A stretch of DNA of 64,000 nt, taken from contig MBFK01000126.1 of NCBI GenBank assembly GCA_001704765.1, positions 124,001-188,000 on the forward strand, given 5' to 3'. Origin of the DNA: Sinorhizobium shofinae (lineage in GTDB: Bacteria; Pseudomonadota; Alphaproteobacteria; Rhizobiales; Rhizobiaceae). Under the pieces are notes generated by a model that was not told the origin of the DNA, searched no databases, and saw only the letters and a list, made by a program, of their open reading frames with translations. Of the stretch, positions 26,259 through 35,910 are shown in pieces (the stretch's first letter is position 1; each line of letters begins with the position of its first letter). A program made the position numbers and the translations under genes.

Positions 26259-26702
26259 TTGACCGAACTTGACGAGAAGGACCGCCTGTTGCTTGCGGCA
26301 TTGCGCAAGGATTCCCGCCAGAGCCTGGTGGCGCTTGCCCGCCATGCCGGCCTTTCACGCAGCGCGACGCATGAACGACTGCGGCGACTTGAGACCAAGG
26401 GCACGATCGCCGCCTATACGATCCGGCTTGCGGCCGAGGAAAAGGCACCGGTTGTGCGCGCACTCGTCGCCGTCGCCTTCCAACCCGGCAAGAATTGTGA
26501 CCATGTCGTGCCGCATCTTTCGGGCATGCCGCACGTCGTCAGTTGCTGGTCGCTCGCCGGCGCGACGGACCTGATGCTGCTCGTCGAATGCGACTCGAAC
26601 GGTGACCTCGACACGATCCGGCGGCAGATCGCCACGATTCCGGGTGTCGCCACCGTCCACACGCATGTGACGCTACGGACGCACTTCGACCGGCGCGGCT
26701 GA
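26259..26702 (+). CDS. Lrp/AsnC-family transcriptional regulator
   Basis: 147 residues from a TTG start with GAGG nine bases upstream. The N-terminal HTH (LDEKDRLLLAALRKDSRQSLVALARHAGLSRSATHERLRRLE) and the C-terminal RAM/ACT-like domain (VVSCWSLAGATDLMLLVEC...) are both complete. It is divergent from the isochorismatase-family gene, and a palindrome sits just before its start. It likely senses an amino acid or amide and controls the neighbour and itself. Confidence 0.85.
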   Translation: MTELDEKDRLLLAALRKDSRQSLVALARHAGLSRSATHERLRRLETKGTIAAYTIRLAAEEKAPVVRALVAVAFQPGKNCDHVVPHLSGMPHVVSCWSLAGATDLMLLVECDSNGDLDTIRRQIATIPGVATVHTHVTLRTHFDRRG

Positions 26703-26719
26703 CCACGCAGCTCTCTTGG

Positions 26720-28267
26720 TCAACAATAGATCTTGAACTTTTCGCGGATCGTCCGGTCGATTTCCGGCGCAATGACGGACGGCGCGGCCTCGGCGAGAAT
26801 GCGGTTCTTCCTCTCGATCGCGCGGGTGACGAGATCCGGACGGCCGATCTCCACCCATTCCTTCGGGCTCGTGCGGTCGGCCACTGCCGGATAGATATAC
26901 TCCGTTTGCATCAGTCCAAGCGTCTGCGGATGGCCGAGATAGTGGCCGGGGCCGTGGAGGCAGACGGAGCGCATGGTTTCGAGCGAAACCGAATCTTCGG
27001 TCACGTCGATGCCGCGGATGCAGCGCTGCACCTGGCCGAGCAGGTCGTCGCCGAGCACCAGCGATTCCAGGCAGAAGCCAAGGAGCGAGGCATGCATGCC
27101 GACCGCCTCGTAGACCATGTTGAGACCGGAAAGCCCTGCCATGACGTTGGAGATCGCTTGTTCCCAGCCCGCCTGCATGTCGGGAAGCTTCGCATCCGCG
27201 ATGCCAGCCGCGGCGCCGCCCGGCAGGCGGTAGAGCTGGTGCAGCTGCGCACAACCGGCCGTCAGCAGTGCCTGCTCGCCGGAGCCGCCGGACATCGCCC
27301 CGGTCCTCAGGTCCGAAACGAAGGGCCAAGTTCCGAAGACGGCCGGATGGCCGGGCGACAGAGCGTTGACATAGACCACCCCCGCCAGGCATTCGGCCAC
27401 CGCCTGCACGATCGCCGTTGCGAGCGGCGCCGGCGCGGTTGCCCCGGCCTGCCCGGCGGAAAGCAACAGGATCGGCATGCCGCCGCGGATGCACTTCTCC
27501 ATGGTGATGCAGCTCTCTTCCGCAAACTTCATCGGCGGCACGACGAAGCAGTTGGAATTCGAGACGAAGGGCCGCGCCCGCCACTTGTCCTCCCCTCCGG
27601 CGATCATGTGGATCAGATCGAAGCAACCCTCCACATGCGACGGATCGGAAAAGCTGGTGCCGACATGCTTGGTCGTGCCGGCACAGCAGGCATAGAGCGT
27701 ATTGATGTCCATCAGGAAATTGTCGGGAATGTCCCGGCAGACCATGGCGCGCTGGAAGAAATGGACATTGTCGAGATGGTGGACGAGCTGTGCGGCGTTC
27801 AAGAGGTCCTTCGCGGTCGACTCGCGATATTCCCGTTTTTCGACATCGACCACATGCACTGCGGCGCCGGCCGTGCCGTAATAGACGCGGGTGCCGCTCA
27901 GTTCCAAATCCTGTTTCGGATCGCGGGCATGAAGGGTGATGTCGCGGGCGGCGACGGCCAGCATGTCCTCCACCAGCGCCCGCGGGAAACGGATGCGCCC
28001 GTCGTCGCCGAGGATGGCGCCGGCACCGGTCATGATCTCGATCCCGGACTTTGGCGCATTGGCAAGGCCGATCTGCTCCAGCGCATCGAGTGCCGCCTCG
28101 TGGATGCGCTTGACTCCGGCATCGGTCAGCGGCTTGTACTGCCCGCCGGAAAGGCCGGGCCGGACCGGCCGAATGTGTTCAGCCAGCGGCGCGGAGCGAA
28201 GCGCCACGCGCGCCGCCCGTCCCCCGGACCGTCTCGAAACCGCAACTGCGCATTCCTCAGCCATCAT
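26720..28267 (-). CDS. MttB-superfamily (non-pyrrolysine) trimethylamine/betaine methyltransferase
   Basis: 515 residues, start ATG at 28267 after GGGAGATGGA. The TIM-barrel corrinoid methyltransferase signature is spread through the chain (YKPLTDAGVKRIHEAALDALEQIGL near 46; GTAGAAVHVVD; the C-terminal EKFKIYC end). The frame is open without an internal amber codon, so it belongs to the non-pyrrolysine branch, some members of which demethylate glycine betaine or other quaternary amines. It is 66 bases downstream of two dimethylglycine/sarcosine dehydrogenase-like genes on the same strand. No cognate corrinoid protein or reactivase is nearby. Substrate inferred only. Confidence 0.82.
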   Translation of the reverse strand: MMAEECAVAVSRRSGGRAARVALRSAPLAEHIRPVRPGLSGGQYKPLTDAGVKRIHEAALDALEQIGLANAPKSGIEIMTGAGAILGDDGRIRFPRALVEDMLAVAARDITLHARDPKQDLELSGTRVYYGTAGAAVHVVDVEKREYRESTAKDLLNAAQLVHHLDNVHFFQRAMVCRDIPDNFLMDINTLYACCAGTTKHVGTSFSDPSHVEGCFDLIHMIAGGEDKWRARPFVSNSNCFVVPPMKFAEESCITMEKCIRGGMPILLLSAGQAGATAPAPLATAIVQAVAECLAGVVYVNALSPGHPAVFGTWPFVSDLRTGAMSGGSGEQALLTAGCAQLHQLYRLPGGAAAGIADAKLPDMQAGWEQAISNVMAGLSGLNMVYEAVGMHASLLGFCLESLVLGDDLLGQVQRCIRGIDVTEDSVSLETMRSVCLHGPGHYLGHPQTLGLMQTEYIYPAVADRTSPKEWVEIGRPDLVTRAIERKNRILAEAAPSVIAPEIDRTIREKFKIYC

Positions 28268-28297
28268 TCCATCTCCCAATGGCGCTGTCTTTTCGCG

Positions 28298-28330
28298 TGA
28301 TCCGAAAACCGGGACCCGCTTTCCGGATCA
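28298..28330. repeat. Short rhizobial palindrome
   Basis: TGATCCGAAAACCGGG...CCCGCTTTCCGGATCA is an imperfect 33-base palindrome in the 66-base gap between the MttB-type gene and the next upstream gene. Similar palindromes are widespread in rhizobial intergenic regions. It may form a hairpin in the transcript. Confidence 0.5.
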
Positions 28331-28333
28331 TGC

Positions 28334-30781
28334 TTACGCCCGCACCCGTTCCGCCTTAGGGTCGTACATCGGCTTCAGCGAAGCCTCGGCCTTGACCCGC
28401 ACTCCGGCGACTTCGATCTCGTAGCGCGATGCAAGCACATCCGCCTCGCTCTCACCCGCGCAGGCGACGTAACCAAGTCCGATCGCCCCGCCGAGATAGT
28501 GGCCGTAATTGCCCGAGGTAATCGTGCCGACGATCTCCCCGTCGCGGACAATCGCCTCGTTGTGGAAGAGCAGCGGCTCCGGATCGGCAAGCCGGAACTG
28601 CGCCAGGCGGCGGGACAGGCCCTCGCTCTGCTTGGCAAGCACCGCTTCGCGGCCAACGAAATCGCCTTTCCCGGGCTTCACCGCAAAGCCGAGCCCGGCT
28701 TCGAGGACATGATCCTCATCGGTGATGTCGTGGCCGAAGTGGCGGAACGCCTTCTCGATGCGGCAGCTGTCGAGCGTGTGAAGACCGCAGAGCTTGAGCC
28801 CAACATCATTTCCCGCCTCCTCCAGCGTCTCGAAAATGTGGGCCGCCTGATCGGTCGAAACGTAAAGCTCCCAGCCAAGCTCGCCGACATAGGTGACGCG
28901 GTGGGCGCGGGCGAGCCCCATGCCGATCTCTATCTCCCGGGCTATGCCGAAGGGATGCGCCTGGTTGGAGAAATCGTTGGGGCTCACCTTGTGCATCAGC
29001 TCGCGCGCTTTCGGCCCCATGACGCAGAGTACGCTCTCGGCGGCAGTCACATCCGTTACCACCACGAATTCGTCGCGCAGATGCTTGCGCAGCCAGGCAA
29101 GATCACGCTGCAGGGTCGCGCCCGGCACGACGAGCAAGAATGTGGTTTCCGAAAGCCGGGTGACGGTCAGGTCGCTTTCGATGCCACCGCGGGCGTTGAG
29201 CATCTGCGTATAGACGATACGGCCAGGTTCGACATTCATCTCGTTGGCGCAGAGACGCTGCAGGAACGAAAGCGCGTCGCGCCCTTCGACCCGGATCTTG
29301 CCGAACGAGGTCATGTCGAAAAGGCCGACACCATCGCGAACCGCGAGATGCTCTTGCCGCTGGTTCTCGAACCAGTTCTGCCGCTTCCAGGAGTAGCGGT
29401 ATTCGTGCTCCTGGCCCTCCTCGGCGAACCAGTTGGCGCGTTCCCAGCCGGCCACCTCGCCGAAGACCGCACCGCGGGCCTTAAGGTGCTCGTGCAGCGG
29501 CGAGCGGCGAACGCCACGCGCTGTCGCCATCTGGCGATAGGGGAAATGGTCCGCGTAGAGCAGTCCGAGCGTCTCGGAGACGCGTTCCTTGAGGTAGGCG
29601 CGGTTCTTCTGGAACGGCTGGGCGCGGCGGATATCGACCTCCCAGAGATCGAAAGGCGGCTCGCCGTCGTTCATCCATTGCGCGAGCGCCATGCCGGCGC
29701 CGCCGGAGGAAACGATGCCGATCGAGTTGTAGCCGGCCGCGACCCAATAGCCTTTGAGCTCCGGCGCCTCGCCGAGATAGTAGCGGTCGTCGGGCGTGAA
29801 GCTCTCCGGTCCGTTGAAGAAGGTATGGATGCCCGCCGTCTCCAGCATCGGCATGCGGTTGACGGCCATTTCGAGGATCGGAGCGAAATGGTCGAAATCC
29901 TCCGGCAGCTGATCGAAGCAGAAATCCTCGCGGATGCCCTCCATTCCCCAGGGCTTCGCCTTGAGCTCGAAGGCGCCGACCAGCATCTTGCCGGCATCTT
30001 CCTTGTAGTAGGTGCACTCGTCCGGCACGCGCAGCACCGGCAGGCGGGTCAGGCCCGGTATCGCCTCCGTGACGATATAGAAATGCTCGCAGGCGTGAAG
30101 CGGCACTGTGACGCCCGACTGGCGCGCGAACTCCCTGCCCCACATGCCGGCGCAGTTGACGACGTTTTCCGTCTCGATCGTGAAGCTCTCGCCGTTCCGT
30201 TCGCAGGTGACGCCGGCGACGCGACCGTCCTTCTTCAGGACCGAAGTGACCTTCACGCCCTCGATGATGGTCGCGCCGTTCTGCCGCGCACCCTTGGCAA
30301 GGGCCATGGCGATATTGGCGGGATCGCATTGGCCGTCGAGCGGCAGGTGCACCGCCGCCTTGACGTCGGATATATTGAGATGCGGATAGAGCTCCTTTAC
30401 CTGGTTTGGCGTGATCTCGCGCACATCGACATCAAAGGCGCGGGCGAGCGAGGCCTGCCGGTAGATCTCCTCCCTGCGCTCCTCGGTGAGCGCGACGGTA
30501 ATCGAGCCGTTCTGCCGCATGCCCGTCGCAATGCCGGTTTCGGCCTCGAGCTTCACGTAAAGGTCGGCCGAATATTTCGCGAGCCGCGTCATGTTCTGCG
30601 AGGCACGCAGCTGGCCGATCAGCCCGGCCGCGTGCCAGGTCGTGCCGCAGGTCAATTGCTTGCGCTCAAGCAGCACGACATCGCTCCAGCCGAGTTTCGA
30701 CAGGTGATACGCCACCGAGCAGCCAGAAACGCCGCCGCCTATAATGACTGCGCGCGCCTTTGCGGCAATGGGCTTCGTCAT
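28334..30781 (-). CDS. dimethylglycine/sarcosine dehydrogenase-like flavoprotein (FAD_oxidase plus GcvT domains), paralogue 1
   Basis: 815 residues. The N-terminal DAO-type FAD domain has GGGVSG at 15-20. The TTWHAAG motif has His50 at the position that covalently binds FAD in dimethylglycine dehydrogenase. The C-terminal half is an aminomethyltransferase (GcvT)-like folate domain (from about residue 420), which accepts the oxidised methyl group as methylene-tetrahydrofolate. The family demethylates dimethylglycine or sarcosine. Its start overlaps the stop of the upstream paralogue by four bases. With the MttB-type gene it forms an N-methylamine catabolic operon. Which N-methyl compound is used is not decided. 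Confidence 0.85.
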   Translation of the reverse strand: MTKPIAAKARAVIIGGGVSGCSVAYHLSKLGWSDVVLLERKQLTCGTTWHAAGLIGQLRASQNMTRLAKYSADLYVKLEAETGIATGMRQNGSITVALTEERREEIYRQASLARAFDVDVREITPNQVKELYPHLNISDVKAAVHLPLDGQCDPANIAMALAKGARQNGATIIEGVKVTSVLKKDGRVAGVTCERNGESFTIETENVVNCAGMWGREFARQSGVTVPLHACEHFYIVTEAIPGLTRLPVLRVPDECTYYKEDAGKMLVGAFELKAKPWGMEGIREDFCFDQLPEDFDHFAPILEMAVNRMPMLETAGIHTFFNGPESFTPDDRYYLGEAPELKGYWVAAGYNSIGIVSSGGAGMALAQWMNDGEPPFDLWEVDIRRAQPFQKNRAYLKERVSETLGLLYADHFPYRQMATARGVRRSPLHEHLKARGAVFGEVAGWERANWFAEEGQEHEYRYSWKRQNWFENQRQEHLAVRDGVGLFDMTSFGKIRVEGRDALSFLQRLCANEMNVEPGRIVYTQMLNARGGIESDLTVTRLSETTFLLVVPGATLQRDLAWLRKHLRDEFVVVTDVTAAESVLCVMGPKARELMHKVSPNDFSNQAHPFGIAREIEIGMGLARAHRVTYVGELGWELYVSTDQAAHIFETLEEAGNDVGLKLCGLHTLDSCRIEKAFRHFGHDITDEDHVLEAGLGFAVKPGKGDFVGREAVLAKQSEGLSRRLAQFRLADPEPLLFHNEAIVRDGEIVGTITSGNYGHYLGGAIGLGYVACAGESEADVLASRYEIEVAGVRVKAEASLKPMYDPKAERVRA

Positions 30782-33225
30782 GCTTTCAGTCTTTCGTTCG
30801 AGGGATCCCAGAGCGGCTGGTCCGGCTGGACCGTGGCCCTGAAGCGGTCGCCAAAAATCTCGACTTCAATTTTCTGGCCCGGCACGGCGAGGTCGGCGCG
30901 CAGCATGCCGAGCGCAATCGACTTGCCGACCCGATAGCCCCAGTTTCCGGAGGTCGTCTCGCCGACGACCTCACCGCCTGACCAGAGCGTCGACATGTAA
31001 GGCGCGTCGCACTCGCCGGCTTCGACCGTCAGGGTGACGAAGCGTTTGGTGGCGCCCTGCTGCTTCTCGCGCTCCAGCGCCGCCTTGCCCTTGAAGCTCG
31101 GCTTCGACCAATCGACAAAGCGTTCGAGCCCACCCTGAAGGACCGTGTAGTCGGTCGAGAGATCACCCTTCCAGGCGCGATAGCCCTTCTCGATGCGCAG
31201 GCTGTCGAGCGCCTCCATGCCGAAGGGCTTGAGGCCGTGTTTCTGCCCGACCGCCCACACGGCATCGAAGATCGTAGCGGTATCGTCGATCTTGGTGTGG
31301 ATCTCCCAGCCGAGTTCGCCAGCGAAAGAAACCCGCACGAGCTGGCAATAGCGCCCGGCAATCTGCGCCGCCTGATGCGTTAGCCAGCCCTTCGAAAGAT
31401 CGGCATCCGAGACTTCGGCGAGGATCGCGCGTGACTTTGGTCCACTCAGGATCTGGCAGGAGAAATTGGCGGTGGCGTCCTCGAGGGTGAAGGCGGCATC
31501 GGCCGGTCGATGCTTCTGCAGCCACTCGAAATCGTGCCATTGCGCGGTTGCGGCGGTGATCAGGAAGAAGAAATCCTCCTCGATGGCCATCACCGACATT
31601 TCCGTGACGATACGGCCCTTGTCGTCGGCGAAGTAGGCAAGGCCGATGCGCCCCGGTTTCGGTACCCGGCCGGTGATGAGGCCGGAGAGCCATTCGCGCG
31701 CGCCCTCGCCCTTCAGCCGGAAGCGCGAGAAACCCGGCAGGTCGAGGATGCCCGCGGCATCGCGGACGGCGAGGCACTCCTCCTCGATCCGCTTCGCCCA
31801 GGGTCCTTCACGCCCCCAGGTCTGCGTCGCCTCCTCGGACGTGTCGTCGCCGGGCTTCGCATACCACATGGCGCGCTCCCAGCCGTTATAGGGCTTGAAC
31901 TGAGCGCCGAGCGCGGCAATCCGATCATGGATCGGCGACAGCTTCTTGTTTCGCCCAGCCGGCCAATAGTGCTTCGGAAAATGCATCGCATATTCGTGGC
32001 CGTAGATCTCCATGCCCTTGGCGATGCAATAGTCGTGGTCGGTATAATCGGTGTAGCGGCGCGGATCGCAGGACCACATGTCCCATTCCGTCCGGCCCTC
32101 AGTCACCCATTCGGCAAGCACCTTGCCGGCCCCACCCGCCTGGCAGATGCCGAAAGTGAAGACGCAGGCCTCGAAGGCGTTCGGCACGCCGGGTATCGGC
32201 CCGATCAATGGATTGCCGTCCGGCGCATAGGGAATCGGCCCGTTGATGACGCGCGAGAGGCCCGCCGTACCGAGGATCGGTACGCGTTCGACCGCATCGT
32301 TCAGATACCATTCCAGTCTTTCGAGATCGTCGGGGAAGAGCTGGAAGGAAAAATCTGCCGGCATCGGATCGTCCGGCGTCGTCCAATTGGCCCGGCAATT
32401 CCGCTCGTAGGGCCCGAGATTCATGCCGTATTTCTCCTGCCGGAGATAATAGGAGGAATCGACGTCGCGGAGCAGCGGCAGCTTGCGCCCCGCCTCTTTC
32501 GACCAGGCGGCGAGCTCCGGGATTTCGTCGAAAAGAATATACTGATGGCTCATCACCATCATCGGCACGTCGCGGCCGAACATCTTGCCGACCTCGCGGG
32601 CGTAGTAGCCCGCAGCGTTGACGACATACTCGCAGCGGATCTCGCCCTGCGGCGTGGTAATCACCCACTCATTCTTCTCGCGCCGCGCACCCGTGACAGG
32701 GCAGAAGCGGATGATCCTCGCCCCCATGTCGCGCGCGCCCTTGGCAAGCGCCTGGGTGAGCTGCGCCGGGTCGATATCGCCGTCATTAGGATCGTATAGC
32801 GCGCCCGTCAGCTCATGGGTTTCAAGGAAGGGATAGCGGCTGCGTATCTCGTCGGGCGTCAGAATGTCGAGGTCCATGCCCTGATAGCGACCCATCCCGA
32901 CGACGCGCTTGAACTCCTGCAGGCGCTCCTTGGAATGACCGAGGCGGATCGACCCCGTCACGTGATAGTTCATCGGATAGTCGACCAAGGTGCCAAGTTC
33001 GCGATAGAGCGAGGCCGAATAGCGCTGCATGTTCATGATCGACCAGGACGAGGAAAAGGTCGGCACGTTGCCGGCCGCATGCCATGTCGAGCCGGCGGTG
33101 AGCTCGTTCTTCTCCAGAAGCACGCAATCAGTCCAGCCTGCCTTGGCAAGGTGGTAGAGCGAGGAAGCGCCGACCGCTCCCCCGCCGATGATCACGACGC
33201 GCGCGTGAGACGGCAAATCCGACAT
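30778..33225 (-). CDS. dimethylglycine/sarcosine dehydrogenase-like flavoprotein, paralogue 2
   Basis: 815 residues, exactly the length of the downstream paralogue and with the same layout. It has FAD site GGGAVG at 14-19, covalent-flavin motif STWHAAG with His49, and a GcvT-like folate domain in the second half. The sequence differs enough (for example NVPTFSSS against LIGQLR after the flavin histidine) to suggest different substrates, perhaps successive demethylations. The start has GAGGGATCTATCG upstream. It is the first gene of the operon, divergent from a LysR gene over 126 bases. Confidence 0.85.
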   Translation of the reverse strand: MSDLPSHARVVIIGGGAVGASSLYHLAKAGWTDCVLLEKNELTAGSTWHAAGNVPTFSSSWSIMNMQRYSASLYRELGTLVDYPMNYHVTGSIRLGHSKERLQEFKRVVGMGRYQGMDLDILTPDEIRSRYPFLETHELTGALYDPNDGDIDPAQLTQALAKGARDMGARIIRFCPVTGARREKNEWVITTPQGEIRCEYVVNAAGYYAREVGKMFGRDVPMMVMSHQYILFDEIPELAAWSKEAGRKLPLLRDVDSSYYLRQEKYGMNLGPYERNCRANWTTPDDPMPADFSFQLFPDDLERLEWYLNDAVERVPILGTAGLSRVINGPIPYAPDGNPLIGPIPGVPNAFEACVFTFGICQAGGAGKVLAEWVTEGRTEWDMWSCDPRRYTDYTDHDYCIAKGMEIYGHEYAMHFPKHYWPAGRNKKLSPIHDRIAALGAQFKPYNGWERAMWYAKPGDDTSEEATQTWGREGPWAKRIEEECLAVRDAAGILDLPGFSRFRLKGEGAREWLSGLITGRVPKPGRIGLAYFADDKGRIVTEMSVMAIEEDFFFLITAATAQWHDFEWLQKHRPADAAFTLEDATANFSCQILSGPKSRAILAEVSDADLSKGWLTHQAAQIAGRYCQLVRVSFAGELGWEIHTKIDDTATIFDAVWAVGQKHGLKPFGMEALDSLRIEKGYRAWKGDLSTDYTVLQGGLERFVDWSKPSFKGKAALEREKQQGATKRFVTLTVEAGECDAPYMSTLWSGGEVVGETTSGNWGYRVGKSIALGMLRADLAVPGQKIEVEIFGDRFRATVQPDQPLWDPSNERLKA

Positions 33226-33299
33226 CGATAGATCCCTCTTTTGCCGCGATCTTCGACGAGGAGCCGAAAGCCATCAAGCACACAAATGGCGCTTTATTG

Positions 33300-33314
33300 A
33301 TCGAAGAATTCGAT
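33300..33314. promoter_or_regulatory. LysR-type T-N11-A dyad in the divergent gap
   Basis: ATCGAA-GAA-TTCGAT is a perfect dyad containing T33301-N11-A33313, the classic LysR-family recognition pattern. It lies 38 bases before the lysR start and 75 bases before the flavoprotein operon start. It is the probable binding site of the adjoining regulator. Confidence 0.55.
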
Positions 33315-33351
33315 TACGCTCCGCCTGACTGAATGGAGGAGCGTCGCAAAA

Positions 33352-34212
33352 ATGCAGGTGGATCTGATCGAGACCTTTCTGGACCTGATGGAAACGCGGA
33401 ATTTCAACCGCACCGCCGAGCGGCTGAACATCACGCAGTCGACGGTGTCCCATCGCGTCAAGGCGCTCGAGGCGCAGTTCAACCGCAAGCTCTTCACCCG
33501 CAACAAGGGTGGCACGGTTCCGACCGCCTCCGGCCTGCGCTTTCTAGATTATGCAAAAGCGCTGCAAAATCAGTGGCATGAGGCAACGCGCGCGGTGGCG
33601 AGCGCCGGCGCGCTGGAGCGGTCAATGCGGCTCGGTATCCAGCACGACCTCGCGGAGGCATTTGCCGGCCACTGGGTAGCGGCCATCCGCCGGGAATTGC
33701 CTGCGACCGAGATCTACATGGAGGCGGATTATTCCAACCAGATGAACCGTGATCTCGCCGCCGGAGAACTCGATCTGGCGATTCTCTACACGCCGCACTA
33801 CCTGCCTGACCTTCATTATGAAAGGATCGGCGAACTGCATTACGCGCTCGTCAGCACCGAGGCCCGCGACATGGCCGGCGTGAAGCCTGAGAGCTATATC
33901 CGCTCCAGCTACTCGCCCGCCTTCGACCGCGCCCATCGGCTGGCGCTGCCGCACCTCTCGGCCGCCTCGCTTGCCGCAGGGCAGAACATGGCGATCTCCG
34001 GTCTCCTGCGCGCCCTTGGTGGCGCTGCCTATGTGACGAGCGCCACCGCCGAGCGGCTTTCCAACGACAGCGTCGCGGTTATGGTGGCCGATGCGCCGAT
34101 CATCCCGCAGGCCGTCTATGCTGCGACGAGCCTTCGCACCCGCCACGCCCATCAGCACCGAAAGATCATTGCCGCCATGGACGGGTTGCTCGCCAATCTG
34201 GCGGCGCCGTAA
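33352..34212 (+). CDS. LysR-family transcriptional regulator of the N-methylamine operon
   Basis: 286 residues. The N-terminal winged HTH (LIETFLDLMETRNFNRTAERLNITQSTVSHRVKALE) is followed by a compact effector domain. GGAGG lies upstream of the ATG. It is divergent from the dimethylglycine/sarcosine dehydrogenase-like operon with a T-N11-A dyad between, so it is probably that operon's regulator. It converges on the membrane hydrolase gene, with six bases between stops. Effector unknown. Confidence 0.85.
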   Translation: MQVDLIETFLDLMETRNFNRTAERLNITQSTVSHRVKALEAQFNRKLFTRNKGGTVPTASGLRFLDYAKALQNQWHEATRAVASAGALERSMRLGIQHDLAEAFAGHWVAAIRRELPATEIYMEADYSNQMNRDLAAGELDLAILYTPHYLPDLHYERIGELHYALVSTEARDMAGVKPESYIRSSYSPAFDRAHRLALPHLSAASLAAGQNMAISGLLRALGGAAYVTSATAERLSNDSVAVMVADAPIIPQAVYAATSLRTRHAHQHRKIIAAMDGLLANLAAP

Positions 34213-34218
34213 TGCAGT

Positions 34219-35910
34219 TCAGAACCTGCCCTTGAACTCGGCCTTCAGCCGCGCGACGTCCTCCGCCGTAACGCCTTGCGGATCGGTGACCGCCATCCAG
34301 GCGTCGATATAGTGTTCCGGCGCGTAGACATGGCCATAGCCGATCGGCGAGGTCGTCGCCAAAGCCATGTCGGCGAGAAGCTGCAGCCCGGTAACGACCG
34401 GAAACCAGTTCAGTGCCGGAGAAACGTCAGGCCCGCGCGGCGCCTTCAACCAGTCCGGCTCGCGGTAGAAGGCACGCGGATCGAAAAAGATCACCGGGTC
34501 GCTGGCATATTGCAGATAGACGATCCGCATCGCTCCCCAGCGCGCACCGGTAATGTCGAGCGCGTTCTCCTGGTTGGTGAAACGGATGATCGAACTGTCG
34601 CGGTAGCGCGGCAGCCAGGCGGGCGAACCGGGGATGCGTTGCGCCGTCACCGAACGCCAGAGCCCGCTCTGAAAGGGTGGCCCGCTCCAGAGCGCACCCT
34701 GGAACGGATCGCTGATGACGTCGAAAAGATCGACGGAGCCTTGCGAATTCATTGCCCCGAGGCTCAATCCATGCAGATAGAGCTTCGGGCGCCGGTCCTT
34801 TGGCAGCGTCGTCCAATAGCCGTAGACCTCGTCGAAGAGCGCGTTGGCCGCATCGGCGCCGTAGCCCGGCTCAACGAGAAGCGACAGCCAGCTAGTGAGG
34901 TAGGAGTATTGCACCGCGACGCTCGCGACGTCGCCGTGGAGCAGGTATTCGAGCGGATCGAGCGCCGCCGGATCGATCCAGCCGGTGCCGGTCGGCACGA
35001 CGACGATCAACGACTTGCGCTCGAAGCCCCCGGCGCGCTTCAACTCCGCCAGCGCCAGCTTTGCTCGTTCCCGCGCCGTCTCGGCGGAATTCAGGCCGAC
35101 ATAGACGCGCAGGGGGTCTGGCGCCGCGCCACCAAAGAAAGCACCGATTTCGGTGCCTGTCGGCCCCGAGGCGATAAACTGCCGCCCCTGCCGCCCAAGC
35201 TCGTCCCAGCGCACCAGCGACGCGTCGCTGCCGGTCTTGGTGGGATTGATGGGAGGTGCGACATCGGGATCGATAAGTGCATCGAGTTGTTGGAAAGAAC
35301 TGTCGGCCGCACGAAGCGCGAACTTGAAGATCACGCCATTCGCCACGGACCAGAAGAGCGCGAGAGCGACGAGCCCGCCAAGGGCGTTCGCGATGGGTCG
35401 GGTCAGGAAATATTGCAGCCATCGAGAAAGAGCGCGGAAGGTCAACCGGAACAGCCGCGCCAGGAAGACCAGAACAATGAATACGAGGGCGGCGATCAGA
35501 CCGAGTTTGACGGGCTCCGCGCTGTCGATCGGCTCGAGGCCCATGATGTTGCGGACGGTATTCTGCCACCCCGCCGCCTGCCAGAGAAATACGGCAGCCG
35601 CGGCTATGCAGACGATGGCGGCGGCGATCTTCAGCGTGCGCGCCCGCCGGGACGTCGGCTCGGGCAGTTCGAAAAAGGACCAGAGCCAACGCAGGAACGC
35701 GCCGACCGCGTAGCCGGCGGCGAGCGAAGCGCCGCAGATCATCGCCTGGATCAGATTGGGACGAGGAATGAGGCTCGGCGTCAAGGACACTGAGAAGAAG
35801 ATGACGCCGACAAGCAGGCCGCTCGTCGAAAAGGAACGCAAGAGGCTTGCCAGATAGCCCGGCAATGGCCGCGTCGGCCTCGACAGGTCCGTCTGTTGAA
35901 GGTGTTCCAT
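34219..35910 (-). CDS. membrane alpha/beta-hydrolase family protein
   Basis: 563 residues from the ATG at 35910, which has GGAGG eight bases upstream; the open frame further upstream lacks such a signal. The N-terminal third (about 20-200) has four or more membrane helices. The C-terminal part is a cytoplasmic or periplasmic alpha/beta-hydrolase domain (SLIVVVPTGTGWIDP near 320; nucleophile-type LHGLSLGAMNS near 408, Ser likely catalytic). This matches the alpha/beta-hydrolase family with an N-terminal membrane part found in many alphaproteobacteria and actinobacteria. Substrate unknown. Confidence 0.78.
   Translation of the reverse strand: MEHLQQTDLSRPTRPLPGYLASLLRSFSTSGLLVGVIFFSVSLTPSLIPRPNLIQAMICGASLAAGYAVGAFLRWLWSFFELPEPTSRRARTLKIAAAIVCIAAAAVFLWQAAGWQNTVRNIMGLEPIDSAEPVKLGLIAALVFIVLVFLARLFRLTFRALSRWLQYFLTRPIANALGGLVALALFWSVANGVIFKFALRAADSSFQQLDALIDPDVAPPINPTKTGSDASLVRWDELGRQGRQFIASGPTGTEIGAFFGGAAPDPLRVYVGLNSAETARERAKLALAELKRAGGFERKSLIVVVPTGTGWIDPAALDPLEYLLHGDVASVAVQYSYLTSWLSLLVEPGYGADAANALFDEVYGYWTTLPKDRRPKLYLHGLSLGAMNSQGSVDLFDVISDPFQGALWSGPPFQSGLWRSVTAQRIPGSPAWLPRYRDSSIIRFTNQENALDITGARWGAMRIVYLQYASDPVIFFDPRAFYREPDWLKAPRGPDVSPALNWFPVVTGLQLLADMALATTSPIGYGHVYAPEHYIDAWMAVTDPQGVTAEDVARLKAEFKGRF

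Noticed and set aside
26720-28267. Pyrrolysine (amber) readthrough in the MttB-type gene
   Set aside because: The frame is continuous with no internal TAG.
26906-28300. 464-codon plus-strand frame opposite the MttB-type gene
   Set aside because: Antisense to a clear family member; the translation matches no fold.
28499-30937. 812-codon plus-strand frame opposite the flavoprotein gene
   Set aside because: It is the mirror of a well-supported gene. Its composition is that of an antisense frame (many Arg, Gly, Asp, His) and it has no ribosome site.
34276-35793. 505-codon plus-strand frame opposite the membrane hydrolase
   Set aside because: Arg/Asp/Gln-rich shadow of a gene with membrane helices and a nucleophile motif.
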